Shown here: positions 22,995 to 34,066 of the stretch, piece by piece
Position numbering within the stretch: the stretch's first letter is position 1
Layout: every line of letters starts with the position of its first letter
Source: Cryptomeria japonica
Lineage: Eukaryota > Streptophyta > Pinopsida > Cupressales > Cupressaceae
DNA: 64,000 bases
NCBI RefSeq assembly: GCF_030272615.1
Contig: NC_081414.1
Coordinates: 823,483,896 to 823,547,895, forward strand
Direction of reading: 5' to 3'
Program-made: the position numbers and the translations under genes
Notes under the pieces: generated by a model
Database searches by the model: none
Told to the model about the DNA's origin: nothing
The model's input: only the letters and a program-made list of their open reading frames with translations

Positions 22995-23845
22995 GCCATA
23001 TTTGGCGTGAGCCAAATGGCCCGCATTGGGAAACACCAAACCTATGGGTTGGATTTGCCTTGGGCATCCAACCCAAAGGTTTGGACGACCATTTTAGGCT
23101 AGAGACATGTTTTTATCAAAACATTGAAAATTTTGACATATTTTTTGTCATGCTCTCCGTCAAGTTTGCATGTGTTTCAATGAAGTTAAAAAAAATATCA
23201 TGGTAAACTTGAGCTTCCTCTTAGCTATCCAACAACGTAATTTATTTCAAATTTTGATTTCGTTAAGTCTTTCATCTATAATTTCTTTTGTTAGTGTGTC
23301 CATTTTTTGTCAAAAACCAACATGCACTATTTTGGGTATAGATTTTTACACGTTCATCAGATTTTGAAAAAACTTACATTTTTAGAAACTAGACTCAATT
23401 ATACATAATTTAAAAAAAATAAATTAATTTTTTATTAGTTTTCAATGATTTTAGGGGGGAGCACACTCAAATTTCTATTTTTCAGGATGTGTCCACTTCG
23501 AAAATGAGTAAAAAATCATATACTCATTAAAAAATTAGCTGAAAAATCTAGCATAAACTACAAGGTGTTAGCTAATTTCTCACTGAAGCAATTTCAAAAA
23601 TTCAAAAAAAAAGTTAACATTTTAGGGGGGCCACAAAAGACGCTATGTTATGTTTTTTACATAAAAACATGACCACTTTTTGTGGCCCACCTTTTTGAAG
23701 CCCTTAATCTCCACCATTTTCAAAAAAAATTAGTAGTTTAGAAAGTAGACTTGAAGCACTCTGACTCTTGTTCTTGTTTCATCTTCAAATTTGGAGTGTA
23801 ACTATCTTCAATTTGTTGTTGAAGTTCAGACTTTGCTAATTTCAG
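22995..23845. other. Unassigned interior of the TIR-like insertion
   Basis: No open frame of note. Short homopolymers (G6, A7-A8), two stretches about AAAAACATGACC/GTCATG, and no similarity that I recognise to other parts of the window. Confidence 0.5.
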
Positions 23846-23894
23846 AAAAAAAGTGGCATCTTAAGACCCCCTTTTGGTACCACAACACATACCC
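23846..23894 (-). repeat. Right terminal inverted repeat of the minisatellite-bearing insertion
   Basis: Reads GTGGCATC...CCCCCTTTTGGTACCACAAC...CATACCC, the inverted counterpart of 8676-8722. Host repeat R resumes at 23895. Confidence 0.55.
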
Positions 23895-24592
23895 AATCCT
23901 GTTTCCACCGATGATACTTTTATTTTGAATATTACTTCAATCAAGTATTTCCTTCTTTCATCGAAATACTTTATTCAATCACTATGGTTGTTTCCTCACC
24001 AATACCTATCTGATATCCATTGGTTTTTATGTTGAAGAAACCTCGGGCTTCGGTGACCTGCTTTATTTTTTCTGCTAAAACACTTCTTCCATCAAAATCA
24101 TCATGCCTTGTCAGTGAATGGATCTATTGTCTCACCAAAGCCTTTCTTTATCCTCTCTTATCATCTTCCACTGATAAGTCGCATCGGTGAAGCCATGCAT
24201 ATCAGAGGCATGCCTTTTAGTTTCCTCGAAGCCTATTTCCTCATTGATATCTTTTATTGATGTAGCTTCCTTTTGCTTGATCAACACTATTCTTTCGATG
24301 AGAACATTCCTTTCGATCAGTTCTTCTTATGTTGCACCGATGGTATTGTCTCCTCGAAGACCTTTTTCCATCGATGAAAACCATCTCTGCTTTCCTCGAT
24401 ATCTTTTCTTGATGGAATTACTATCTTTAATGAGTATTTTCTGAAGTTCATCGATGCTTCCTTTTTTCGATGGCCCTTTTATATCAATGAGACATTGTTG
24501 GGTCTCATCGATATTATTTGAACCCAGATATCTTAATAGGATGCTTTTACACCCACTTGATGACTTATGGGCTACCATGGTATTAATGAAAA
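23895..24592 (+). repeat. Repeat R, remainder of unit 3
   Basis: Aligns with 53397-54086 from CCTGTTTCCACCG to ACCATGGTATTAATGA. Dotted with TCGATGAG/CATCGATG words. R ends here and unrelated sequence begins at about 24593. No coding support: the open frames in the different R units do not agree. Confidence 0.9.
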
Positions 24593-25093
24593 TGATGATT
24601 ATATAACCATTTTCATTTTCTTATTCAGATTTATCCATCTTAGACTCAGATGTTTAAGTATTTCATCCTTATATTTGATCACTCCTAAATTTAGCTTTTT
24701 CAGTCTTGCTGCTCTGCTAAGATAATCTTTAAGACTAGAAGGACGCAATACCTTACATTAATGAGCATAGGTATATAAATGTTCTGGCATATCTTGCTCC
24801 CACATATACGTGATCATGGATATATAGGTATTATTATTTACGTATATATTGCCTTCTTATAGGACTAACACTTACCTGGCTATCCTCATCTCTATTTTAC
24901 CTTTTCGGTCCCCTATATTCTTGATGTTTTGTCTCTTGTTCTGTTCTTAAGAAGCTTTCAGGCTTTAATGTCTCTAGGTTGCTTTAACTTAGCTTCGTAA
25001 TTTTGTTAAGCTATGTATATGCTATGCGTCATCCTCTTCCCTGTGTATGATCGGTCCCAACCACCTTCAGGCTTTCTAGGCCTTCCATGGTTG

Positions 25094-25149
<56 letters not shown>

Positions 25150-25880
25150 ATTTATATTTCTATATACCTTATCATCATTCAAATTATATATTAGGATTTT
25201 GTTCAGACTGACATCTATATAATCATATTCATATATAGTTTCCTATTTTCCTGCCTGTTCTCTTAGTTTTAAGTTAAATCAGTCTTAGATGCATATGCCA
25301 ATTTTCCTCTTTCTTCTCAGTAATCTCTAGCATCATATTATTAGATTAAGGGTTGACCTGATAAAATTTTATCTCACTTAAAGCTTTCCCATGACACTCA
25401 ATAAGGGCCTGGAAGGCTCTCGAACCATATTCTTTAAGATGGTAGCTCCCCACAATCTCTTTGCAAGAATATTTATGGAATTTGTCTCATTAATATTTAT
25501 TGAGTTTATGCTCTTCAATGGGTAATCACTCTCATATTATGTTTTTGGAGATTTTTTGAGACTAATATTTTGAGTTGTGTATCCTAACAGGGTGACCATC
25601 TAGGCGGGTATGATATATTGTATAAGTTGACTTGTTCGGATTTCCTTTTCCTAACATTTTGGTGAGAGTTTTTCTGAATATTTTGTGTAGCATAAGGAGC
25701 AAAGCATGCTTAACCCTGTGTTTCAAGAATAGTAAGAATTGTCGCCCACAAATGGCAGCATCACCCCAAGAGATGGGCAATCTGCTACTCAACTTTACAC
25801 AAAGGATTTCTACATACAATCTTCATTATTTTGGACAAGTTCCCTTTGTGATCTTACATCTCCATTTTGTATCGCATTCT
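24593..25880. other. Unassigned sequence
   Basis: Moderately AT-rich, with no convincing coding frame. Texture resembles 52532-53030 on the other side of repeat R. In the duplicated order these two stretches could be parts of one LINE 3' region, with R inside it (inference). Confidence 0.35.
25096..25145. repeat. (AT)n microsatellite
   Basis: About 25 uninterrupted TA dinucleotides. Confidence 0.97.
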
Positions 25881-25899
25881 TAATTTTTTTTTATCCTTG

Positions 25900-26045
25900 A
25901 GGGATCTGGGCTAGACTGGAGGTTTTCTTCCCTCCATTATTTCCTACCAGTGCCCACACCGAATGGAGGTATAAATGTAAATCTATCTATTTTTTAAAGT
26001 AATAAAATTCTTTGGCCTCGGCCTTTTAGCGATAAAAAAAAAATT
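25900..26045 (+). mobile_element. Probable LINE 3' end with poly(A)
   Basis: GTAATAAAATTCTTTGGCC, then TCGGCCTTTTAGCGAT, then a run of A at 26034-26042. This pattern (AATAAAA, a TTTGGCC-type tail, GAT and poly-A) resembles 3' ends of plant L1 elements. No coding remnant lies immediately upstream. It may be the tail of the LINE whose coding part is at 51066-52531, once the 62.3-kb period is considered. Confidence 0.4.
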
Positions 26046-27340
26046 ATAATATAATACAAATTTTATAGTGAAAATATATTTTTTCTTAAGAGCATAATCT
26101 TAATTTAATTTTAAAACATTATATAGTTATATTTATAATACTGAAATTAATCTCAAATATAATTACTAATTTGTAGTATAATATTATATTATTATTTTTA
26201 TTTATGTAATATTAATTATAATTATTTTTAGTAAAATAACTATTAATAACTATAAAAGTGAAAATAAACATTTTTTAAAGATCTTATAGAAAAATATTTA
26301 AATTTATGAATAAAAGTTATTAAATTATTTTGTATATATTAAAATGATTTAAAAATTTATTAAAAAAAAGAATGATTTCAAAATATATTAAATATAACTA
26401 TAAAGAATAATATAATAATTAGGTTTTTTTTAATAGAAATATTTATATTTAATTTTTCATTTAATTTCATTTAAGCTAAATGGAATCCTTATAATTTTTT
26501 TTATTATCTATATTTTAAGATAAAAAAATAATTATTAAAATTTATATTTTTATTGAGAAAAAATATTTGATTTACAATATTATAAATGATTAAAAATACA
26601 AAATAAACTATTTAAAATAGACATTTCACTTTTTAAAATACAAAGAAATCCAAAAATCCCCCTAAACAATCTGGCATCCTTAAAAACTTGCTCCTATAAC
26701 ACCAATTTTTTTAAACCAATCATAGTGTAGATAAATAATTTTTACAGTATCCTAAATTTTAAAATATAAATCTTAACTTTACAAAAAGCAAGTGTTTTCT
26801 TTAAGAAAAAATAATAATCACTTTTGATTGTTGTATACTAATTGAATAAAACAACTTCATTCAATGCAATAGTATTGCCTAGGAAAGTACTAATAAATAA
26901 AAAAATATGAAAGGTTAATAATGAGACAATCAAATCGACAAAAACATGTAACTTTTTTGAGTCAATTAAATTGAGAAAAAAAAATCTATCATTTAGAAAC
27001 TTAAAATCACACATCTTAACTTAAATTGAGAAAAAAAAAATCTATCATTTGAGTCAATTGGTGGAGAATCAATTGCATAATAATGAGTTAGGAGAAACAA
27101 ATATAATGCCAACCTAAGAACAAATACTAACAATTATTATAAATGAAATAAAAAAGCTAAGAAAAATGTTTAAAGCAAGCATTAAAAAAAATCATGATAA
27201 ATTAAAAAAAGTTGGAGTAGCCCTTGTGGCCACCAACTTTTCAATGGAGTAGCACTTGTGGCAACCAACTATTTAATTGATTACGATAGATATGGAATAA
27301 AGCCTTAAATCTAAATATCACCGACAACTGTCCACAACAT
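26046..27340. other. AT-rich block
   Basis: Very AT-rich sequence with no gene. A phrase around AAATTGAGAAAAAAAAATCT repeats near 26970 and 27030. A GGAGTAGC(C/A)CTTGTGGC phrase repeats near 27213 and 27246. Confidence 0.7.
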
Positions 27341-27384
27341 CCTGTATTGCGGTCTGGACGGCAATATCTTGTCATTTAGTAAAC

Positions 27385-27535
27385 TAGATCATAAAATTTA
27401 GAGGACTAGATGACAGGATATTAGTATTTAGTTCAATAAACTTAAAAAATTTTGTGGACCACATGACAAGATATTAACCTCTAATTCACGAAACTTAAAA
27501 GATTTGATGGACTAGATAACAAGACAATATTCTTT
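27385..27535 (+). repeat. Three degenerate copies of a ~57-bp tandem repeat
   Basis: Each copy contains a form of TTT-GTGGACTAGATGACAAGATATTA followed by a T/A-rich stretch. The last copy is truncated. An inverted ATATCTTGTCAT sits just before the array (about 27365). Confidence 0.65.
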
Positions 27536-27537
27536 CA

Positions 27538-27722
27538 TCGTGTATTTCTGCCCAGTCCAAAGGTGAATATCATCGCCTTGATGGATTTGCTTATCGACCT
27601 CGTATGTTCTGCCTGGACCCTCCAAATCACTTCTCCTGCGGAAAACATCCCGCCGTAGGATGTAGCACATTCTACCCAATTTTTATCCCTTACGCTGCGT
27701 GTTTCCCGCCACATGGTGTCAA
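27538..27722 (+). CDS. Candidate exon or gene fragment, unrecognised
   Basis: A GC-richer island in AT-rich surroundings. One frame stays open from about 27550 across an internal ATG at 27604 (MFCLDPPNHFSCGKHPAVGC) to the end of the segment. A good plant splice-donor sequence, GTATGT, follows TTCTTC at about 27730, after which the frame becomes hydrophobic and low in information. Cys, Pro and His are frequent. I do not recognise the product, and no second exon or promoter was found. It could equally be a captured gene fragment or chance. Confidence 0.2.
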
Positions 27723-27829
27723 ATTCTTCGTATGTCTTTTGGTATATGTACTGGGGTCAAGTTTTCTAGTAATAAGTTTATGTTGTTTTTTACACAGTTG
27801 TATTGTATAGTTTATTCTGTATAGTACAC

Positions 27830-29560
27830 CCACATTATCTATTAGCATATTTTTTTATTTTTACAGAATCTAAGGTCTTTTTATCTTCAAACATTTATCA
27901 TTCATATATTGGTTGTGCTTAGAACCACTTTGAGATTCGCTTTAAGATGAACGAAAGGTCCTTGTCTTATTTTAATAGTAATAAACTTTTAAGTAGAGAA
28001 CAAATTATTGTATACACAAGAAAACTTAATAAATATATTGATCTTGTCTAAAAATGTTGGATTGGTGAAGTGTCTAAATAAAACTCTTTAGCATTGAATT
28101 CTATTAAATTGGGTTTGTCTTTGGGTGACCCTTGGATTGATTGGTGGATTGTTTTAAATGACCTAGGAATTACTCTTAAATACATGACAATAGTCATTAA
28201 TTTGAACTATTTGACTATGTATAATTGGGGTAAACACTAATTTTGTGAAAGAGTTGAACTTTAGGTGTGTGAGATTTTTTTCGATTTCTCCAATTTTGGT
28301 CACATAATGTGAACTAGTCTCAAACTAGGGTGAGTTACACAATCTACTTATTTCAACTCAAATGATTTAAGATGTAGGGTGGACAAAGTACACAAGAAAT
28401 CACCTCTTGATAAATACATAGAAACTTTGAATAATTAACAACAACAAAGCTTGACATTCTATGCAATGTTATTATATAATGAAAATCAAGTTGTGGACTA
28501 GATGGCAACCATGATACCATTTTTTATGCATCTCAATGACTAAATTTTTTATATTAATATATAATTTTTATGTTGATTTAACATCTAAATTTTCCATCAA
28601 TATATAATTGTTCTACAAAAATACTAAAAAAATCAACCATCAACATATGAACACCAGATTTACATGGAAAATCTAATAGGGAAAAACCATTATCAAAATC
28701 ATGATCATAATATATATAAAATGATTACAATGTTTTAGGCCTACAGCCAAGTAGCATAATGCACCTAATAGGCTTGCAAGACTAAGGTGTAGTACCTTAC
28801 AGCAATATACATGGACTTTTACAACAAAGACACACTGCTTCAAGACAGCATACAAAGTGCTACCAAGAGACTCACTATCTTATGGTGACAAAAATAGTAA
28901 CAGAACTGATATGAGTAGAATCTTCTGATGAAAAAATTATCCTTAAAGGTCTATGTCAAGGGACCAATATCATGGAAAACATTTATGACATCTACCGCTT
29001 TTTTGGCACACTATCACACTAAAAATATACCACCTTGAAAGCTCTTCACAAACTGACTTTCTCACACACACAGTATCAAATCTAGTTGCACATTATTTGC
29101 ATACACTTCACATCAATTCACACTTTATGAAAAATACAACTCATACATACACACTCCTTAAATACAAGTTTTATCATCAAAAACCTAGTTTAGAGTTACT
29201 CGAAGTCAAAATCTTTTCTATATTGAAATATGATAAGAATGTTGTTTTCCCTTTTTTAAAGTTATGGTGATGAACATTGTCTTTTTCATTGTGGTTATTC
29301 TCATTCCCTTGGAAATTGTAAAGCCTTTAAAGAATTTGGTCAAGACCAATATGATCGAGCTCACACAGCTCTTACAACTGATCTTACACTTTTTCTTGTT
29401 GAAGAGATAGTGTCTTAACACTCCATTCACCTTATCATGTTTCTCCTCACCCTATGATAGTAGTATTTAACTTGATTTGGGGCTCTTTGTCATGAGTGGT
29501 GATGATTTTTCAATAACAATCATCTTGGGGCAGCAACATAATTCTTCCTTATTTCCTCAA
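27830..29560. other. Unassigned intergenic sequence
   Basis: No coding frame of substance. Around 28650-28700 the phrase TTTACATGGAAAATCTAATA, then GGGAAAAACC, resembles a segment found in the copia-type LTRs of this window (ACGTGGAAACCCAACTGG, then GAAAAACC). This may be an old LTR relic on the minus strand. Confidence 0.35.
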
Positions 29561-29565
29561 TTGAT

Positions 29566-29568
<3 letters not shown>

Positions 29569-29644
<76 letters not shown>
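29569..29644 (+). repeat. (TC)n microsatellite
   Basis: About 37 uninterrupted TC dinucleotides. Confidence 0.97.
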
Positions 29645-29646
<2 letters not shown>

Positions 29647-31370
29647 TTTTGAAGATAACCTATTGTTTTGTGTTACATTTTTCATAATGTGATCTCCTTT
29701 CTTGCATAAAATGATCCTTCTTGTGAGTACATGTGTGTTCCTTGGGTAGGACCTTTTCCTTGCTTGAAATAGTACATCTCTTATGAATAAATATCTCCTT
29801 AGAGGTTGTGTAATCCTTCTCACTTTCCTTATACTTGGGAGGAATTGATCTTTCTTACCCTTTCTAATGATCCACTTTTCCTTTTCAAGTGGTGTTTTCT
29901 TATGATACGATTCCATTCCTTGTATGAAGTTGGTTTTTTGCTCAAGGATTCTCTCTTATGCAAGAGGTGTGTATCCTTGGTCACAACCTCTTCTACACTT
30001 GGTAATTTATATCTATTATAAACTAACCCTTCACTTTGGGTCAATAGTGTTTCATCTTTCATCAAAAACTTCTTTTACCTAGTAATAGGGGGGAGATTTG
30101 AATTCTTTTTCTCCTTCCTCTCTTTCGGTCGATGGTGTTTTTGTTCAAACTATCCTCTTGGATGTAGATGTCTTTGAAAAAACATATCTTCCCCACAAAG
30201 ACTTACCCTTACACTTAGTGCAAGATATCTCTTTTTCAACTATCTTTTCCTTCCTTATAAGAGTAATACCTCTTTAGCTTGGATTTATGAACACTGTTTC
30301 CTAAAAGGATATCTCCTTGGTGTTGAAGGTGTCTATCCTTGTTTCTATATTCCTTAAGACATCAAAATAGGTCTATGTTGACATCTTAATGAGGGGGGCA
30401 TTACATATAATTCGCTTTGTACTATATTGTACTATATTTTGCATGTCTTACATGGGGTGCTCATTCTCGAAGCTAGAGAAAATAAAGTCTTATAGGAGAT
30501 TCTTCATAACCAAAACTAGACACATTTGTATTTTCATTTCATGTCTTATACAGGTTGTTGTATTCTCGAAACCAAAAAAATAAAAATTATTTTACGAGAT
30601 GCTTAATTCTTGAAAATAGATAGTAACATTTGTAGTATGATGAGTGGAACTAGCAGAACATAGAGAGAATATTCTCACTCTCTTCCCCAACATGGATCGA
30701 CTAGAAAAACACAACTAGCCATGGCATCCATGTCCTCTCTCTTTTCTCTTTCCTCATGAGTTCATATCTTTTCTATTGGTATATCATAGCTCATCATTTG
30801 ATACATGATCCTACTCTCTTTATGTGATCACTTGTGTTCTTGTGATATAATTCCAAGAATGATATGAGCGGTTCATACCTTTTGATTATTGACATCTCTT
30901 CAACTAGTTTACTTGGAGCATCTTTTATCTTCTTGTGTTGTGTGCCTTTTGTCTTTTTCCATCTTTTTGTCTTTGTCTTATTTTGTGTATCCTTGCATAA
31001 TATTTTGTGAGTTAAGATCCTATGATTGGGGCCTTGGTTCCTTAGAGTTAGTGATATCTTATCTCCTTGTGATCTTGCTCCTAATTGCTCATTTCTCTCT
31101 CATCTTTCAAATTTACTATAATTATTTGCATAGATTGATACTCCCATTTAATTCAAAGCTAAATGTAGCATCATAAATTGTCACTGATCCAATTTACACC
31201 TTATGTTTGTTCACCTAATTTAGTGTGTTCTATCATCATACCCTCTCTAGGTCCATTTTGACCCTATTATAAAATCTTTTATGTCATATAAACCCTTTGG
31301 TGGGTCCTACTATAGGATACCCTCCTCCCTAGCTACTTATTCAGGTCCTATTTGTAGAAGGAATAGGGTG
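29645..31370. other. Unassigned sequence
   Basis: Repeated TATCTCCTT/TATCCTTG phrases between 29690 and 30330 suggest an old internally repetitive sequence. Minus-strand frames there are Lys/Arg-rich, but stops interrupt them and I cannot assign them. The rest, to 31370, shows nothing identifiable. Confidence 0.4.
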
Positions 31371-31965
31371 TGTAATGCCCTAGTTTGGACCAGGGTGCCC
31401 CAGATTGCCCTAGTCTCTCTCAAATGGGCCCTAATTTAAAATGGGGTAGGTGTTATATCTCACCAATAACATTTGATTCAAGGTCTACAAATGGCCATTG
31501 GAGGTCAACCTAATTGGTAAATTACCTAGTGAACCCTATATAAAGGCATCTTATCAATTTATTTTAGATCTAAAACTCCATCCATAGTATTCATGCATTT
31601 GTGCAGCATTCAAAGACTCAAAGTTACATATTCATCATTCAAGCATGATGGAGTGAAGTTACATCAATCTTTATGCAAGAATTGTGTGTGATTAGCATTT
31701 TTCAAGTCCATGTGTTTGTCATACCATTACATTAAAAGAACATTGTATCATCAACAATTGTAAACTTGAGGTATATCTCCTTAATATTTATTTTAGTATT
31801 TTCATTATTTCATTAACAATTAATTCCAAAATTGAGACTTGACCTAAGCCACACCCCTATCCCCAATATATTTTTCTTTCTTTTTGTGTGCAAGCAACAA
31901 GTGTAGCGGAGTACTAAAAAAAGTTGGTATAGTCCACAATGATGCACAAGTCATATTTTGACAAC
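31371..31965 (+). repeat. Possible gypsy-type LTR
   Basis: Starts TGTAATGCCCTAG and contains a clear TATA box, TATATAAA, at 31537-31544. It may end at TGACAACA (31958-31965), followed shortly by TTGGGAGCACCAGGG, which begins with the TGG expected of a PBS. No second LTR or coding region is found, so it would be a fragment. Its downstream part is repeated at 44366-44845. Confidence 0.4.
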
Positions 31966-33011
31966 AAAAAAATTGGGAGCACCAGGGAAAATTAGTGCTA
32001 CTTGGTCTTAAAAAATTCAGCTAAACTTTTGAGAGGAGATTATATACATCTTATTTTCCCTCGATCTAAGTTGGTGTCTCTATTTGACATCTGTAGCTTA
32101 CTATTTATAGCAGATCACTTTAACTACATTCTAAATTAAACTTAACAGGAAGGAGACAGGCACACACCAAAAAATTGGTAAATCTGATCAGTATTCTCGG
32201 TCCTTTTTCTAATCAAACTCTAGATAGAGCTATTGGATTTAGCCCCCTATTTCAATGTAAGTTTAATTTGGTTAGTTAGCACTTTTATTTGTTGAAACCC
32301 TTATTTAAAATTTCCAACCATTAGAAAAATTAGCATAACTAACATGCAGAATCAAAACACTGAATGAACCAAATAAACATATCAACAAAACTACAACACA
32401 AGATTCAACATATCTAGAGGCCACTGACCACTTTTTAGAATACTTTGATAGATGCCCATACTATTACATATTAGTAACAACAAACTTCTACAATTCACGA
32501 ATGAAAAAACCAATCAATACAACATTAGTATAGCATGGATGTTATATATTTAGAACCACATAAAATAATCGTCAACATCCAAAGAAATGCAAAGCATTCT
32601 ACCACTCGGGAATTAAATATTATTTTTTAAATATTGAACTTACAAAAAATCTAACTTTCTAAAGATACATCACCAACAAAAATTCAAAAACAACACCATC
32701 AACTCAACAACAACACTAGATAGAGAAACTTTCAATAGTACAAGATGATATCTAGGCCAAACTCCATCTAAAACACCAAGTTTGGCATTAATGAAAACAT
32801 AACATAGATATCCAACAATCTCCCCCTTTTTTATTGATGCAACACTTCAACTATAAGGATAGTAATAAAAAATGTTTTCCCTCATAAATATATCAATATT
32901 TCTCTCCCCCATAAAAAATTTTCTCCCCCTTTGACATGAAAGGAAAAGGGCATAGCATGATATACTAATATTTTCATCATTCCTTCTAACACTACTCTCC
33001 AACACTCAACC

Positions 33012-33033
33012 ACCCCCCCCCGCCCCCCCCCCC
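33012..33033 (+). repeat. Poly(C) run
   Basis: About 22 bases, nearly pure C with a single G. Length is likely unstable or prone to sequencing error. Confidence 0.9.
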
Positions 33034-33148
33034 AAAGAAAAAAAACAACAAAAACAACACATACTCTACTACTCACCCTAAGAGCGGCAACAACATCAAT
33101 TTACGAGTAAAAGAATAAAACTTGAATCTCTCCATAGAAGGATTCATC

Positions 33149-33282
33149 TCATCTATGAATCCAGTTAGAGAAAGAAGGGTAGATGACCCCTATTTTCAGC
33201 TTGAGATACTCAAAGGTATCCCTCACCAATGCTTTAGTAAAAATATTTGGAACTTATTCTTTGATAAATATACTCCAACTAA
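33149..33282 (-). pseudogene. Copia RNase H C-terminal remnant
   Basis: Reads FIKE-stop-VPNIFTKALVRDTFEYL then KLKIGVI before a stop at 33149. This matches the conserved end of copia polyproteins (compare [20 protein letters not shown] in Copia-2). It lies just upstream of the PPT in the minus orientation, as expected. Confidence 0.75.
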
Positions 33283-33611
33283 CTTCCTTTTTTGCAATAT
33301 TTTCTACATCTAAAATATACCTACTTTGATACCAATTAATAAACCCACAATAGGACTGAGATGGGGGGTGAATCAATCTAGACCTTCTTAAATAGATCAA
33401 TCAAATTATAAAAATAAATTAATTACTCTATAACAATACTAAAAACCATCAACCATCAAAACACCTAGACTGACTACCTAGATATATATGCTAATTAGGC
33501 CTAGGATAACACCTTGACTAACTTAGATAAGAAAATATAAGCCTTAGAATAGCTTAAGTAACTAAATAACAATATAATGATAGTAATATGACTTAATTAA
33601 AATTTATGAGT

Positions 33612-34053
33612 TGTTGGTGTAAATTATGTCTCACAATTACACTTTACTTAAGTTGACTTAGGGTAATGCATTTCATAGTAGTTTGGATATGAGACACTTA
33701 GGGAATTGTGCACATAGGGATAATGTATGTAGGAGAAATTCCATCTTTTGTGGTCTTATCTTGTTGTTATATTCCACCTTCGGTGGGTGATCCACCTCTT
33801 TTGAAATATTTTATTATTTATCTTACCTACCGTCACCCACCCTTGTGTCTCATCGAGCCACATGTCATGATTGTCTACTCACATATCCATAGGGCCTTGC
33901 CTTTATAAGAAATCTCATCTATATTGCATGGAATGATCTAGTTGATAGTATTTACTAATTGATTAGAATGCAATATTTTCTTATCAAATCTATTTTATCT
34001 ATTATGCTATTCATTTTCCCCTAGATCTTGTCTCTATTTGACAAATTCTTACA
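33612..34053 (+). repeat. Short copia-type LTR (LTR-C), copy 1
   Basis: 442 bp from TGTTGGTGTAAATTATG to TTCTTACA. A TATA-like TTTATAAG lies at 33902-33909. A PBS-like TAGTATGAGAGTC follows at 34054-34066; the duplicate at 45474 is closer to consensus. The internal region downstream (34067 on) has no gag-pol, and no 3' LTR was found. Confidence 0.75.
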
Positions 34054-34066
34054 TAGTATGAGAGTC
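34054..34066 (+). promoter_or_regulatory. Degraded PBS after LTR-C copy 1
   Basis: TAGTATGAGAGTC against TGGTATCAAAGTC in the second copy and the plant iMet consensus TGGTATCAGAGC. Confidence 0.65.

Larger units (their letters stand above)
8676..23894. mobile_element. TIR-like insertion carrying a minisatellite (contains Copia-1)
   Basis: Left end GGGTATATG...GTTGTGGTACCAAAA and right end TTTTGGTACCACAAC...CATACCC are imperfect inverted repeats with a short gap. They sit exactly at the break in repeat R: the host reads continuously from 8675 to 23899 when compared with 53367-53420. Flanking ACTC (8672-8675) and AATC (23895-23898) may be a degenerate 3-4 bp target duplication. Without Copia-1 the unit is about 7.9 kb. 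It encodes no recognisable transposase. A large non-autonomous class II element is the best reading; CACTA ends are absent, so the superfamily is open. Confidence 0.5.
32818..33611 (-). mobile_element. Copia-3 remnant (internally deleted)
   Basis: From left to right on the plus strand: an LTR end (...ATCCAACA to 32817), a PPT (minus strand AAAAAAGGGGGAGAT, 32818-32832), an RNase H C-terminal remnant (33149-33282), then a degraded PBS (TGGTATCAAAG on the minus strand, 33324-33334), and a second LTR starting near 33337 with the family motif GGACTGAGATGGGGGGTGAA. Nearly the whole gag-pol is gone. The left extent of the 3' LTR is unclear. Confidence 0.65.

Noticed and set aside
22828-23102. Overlapping open frames on both strands (Cys/His-rich) at 22.8-23.1 kb
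   Set aside because: They are created by the nested palindrome, which gives nearly the same translation on both strands.
8676-23894. Assignment to the CACTA superfamily because of internal tandem repeats
   Set aside because: The termini read GGGTA, not CACTA/CACTG, and the target duplication is not clear, so I left the superfamily open.
29557-29916. Arg/Glu-repeat protein
   Set aside because: The RERERE tail is the (TC)n microsatellite read from the other strand, and the rest is interrupted upstream.
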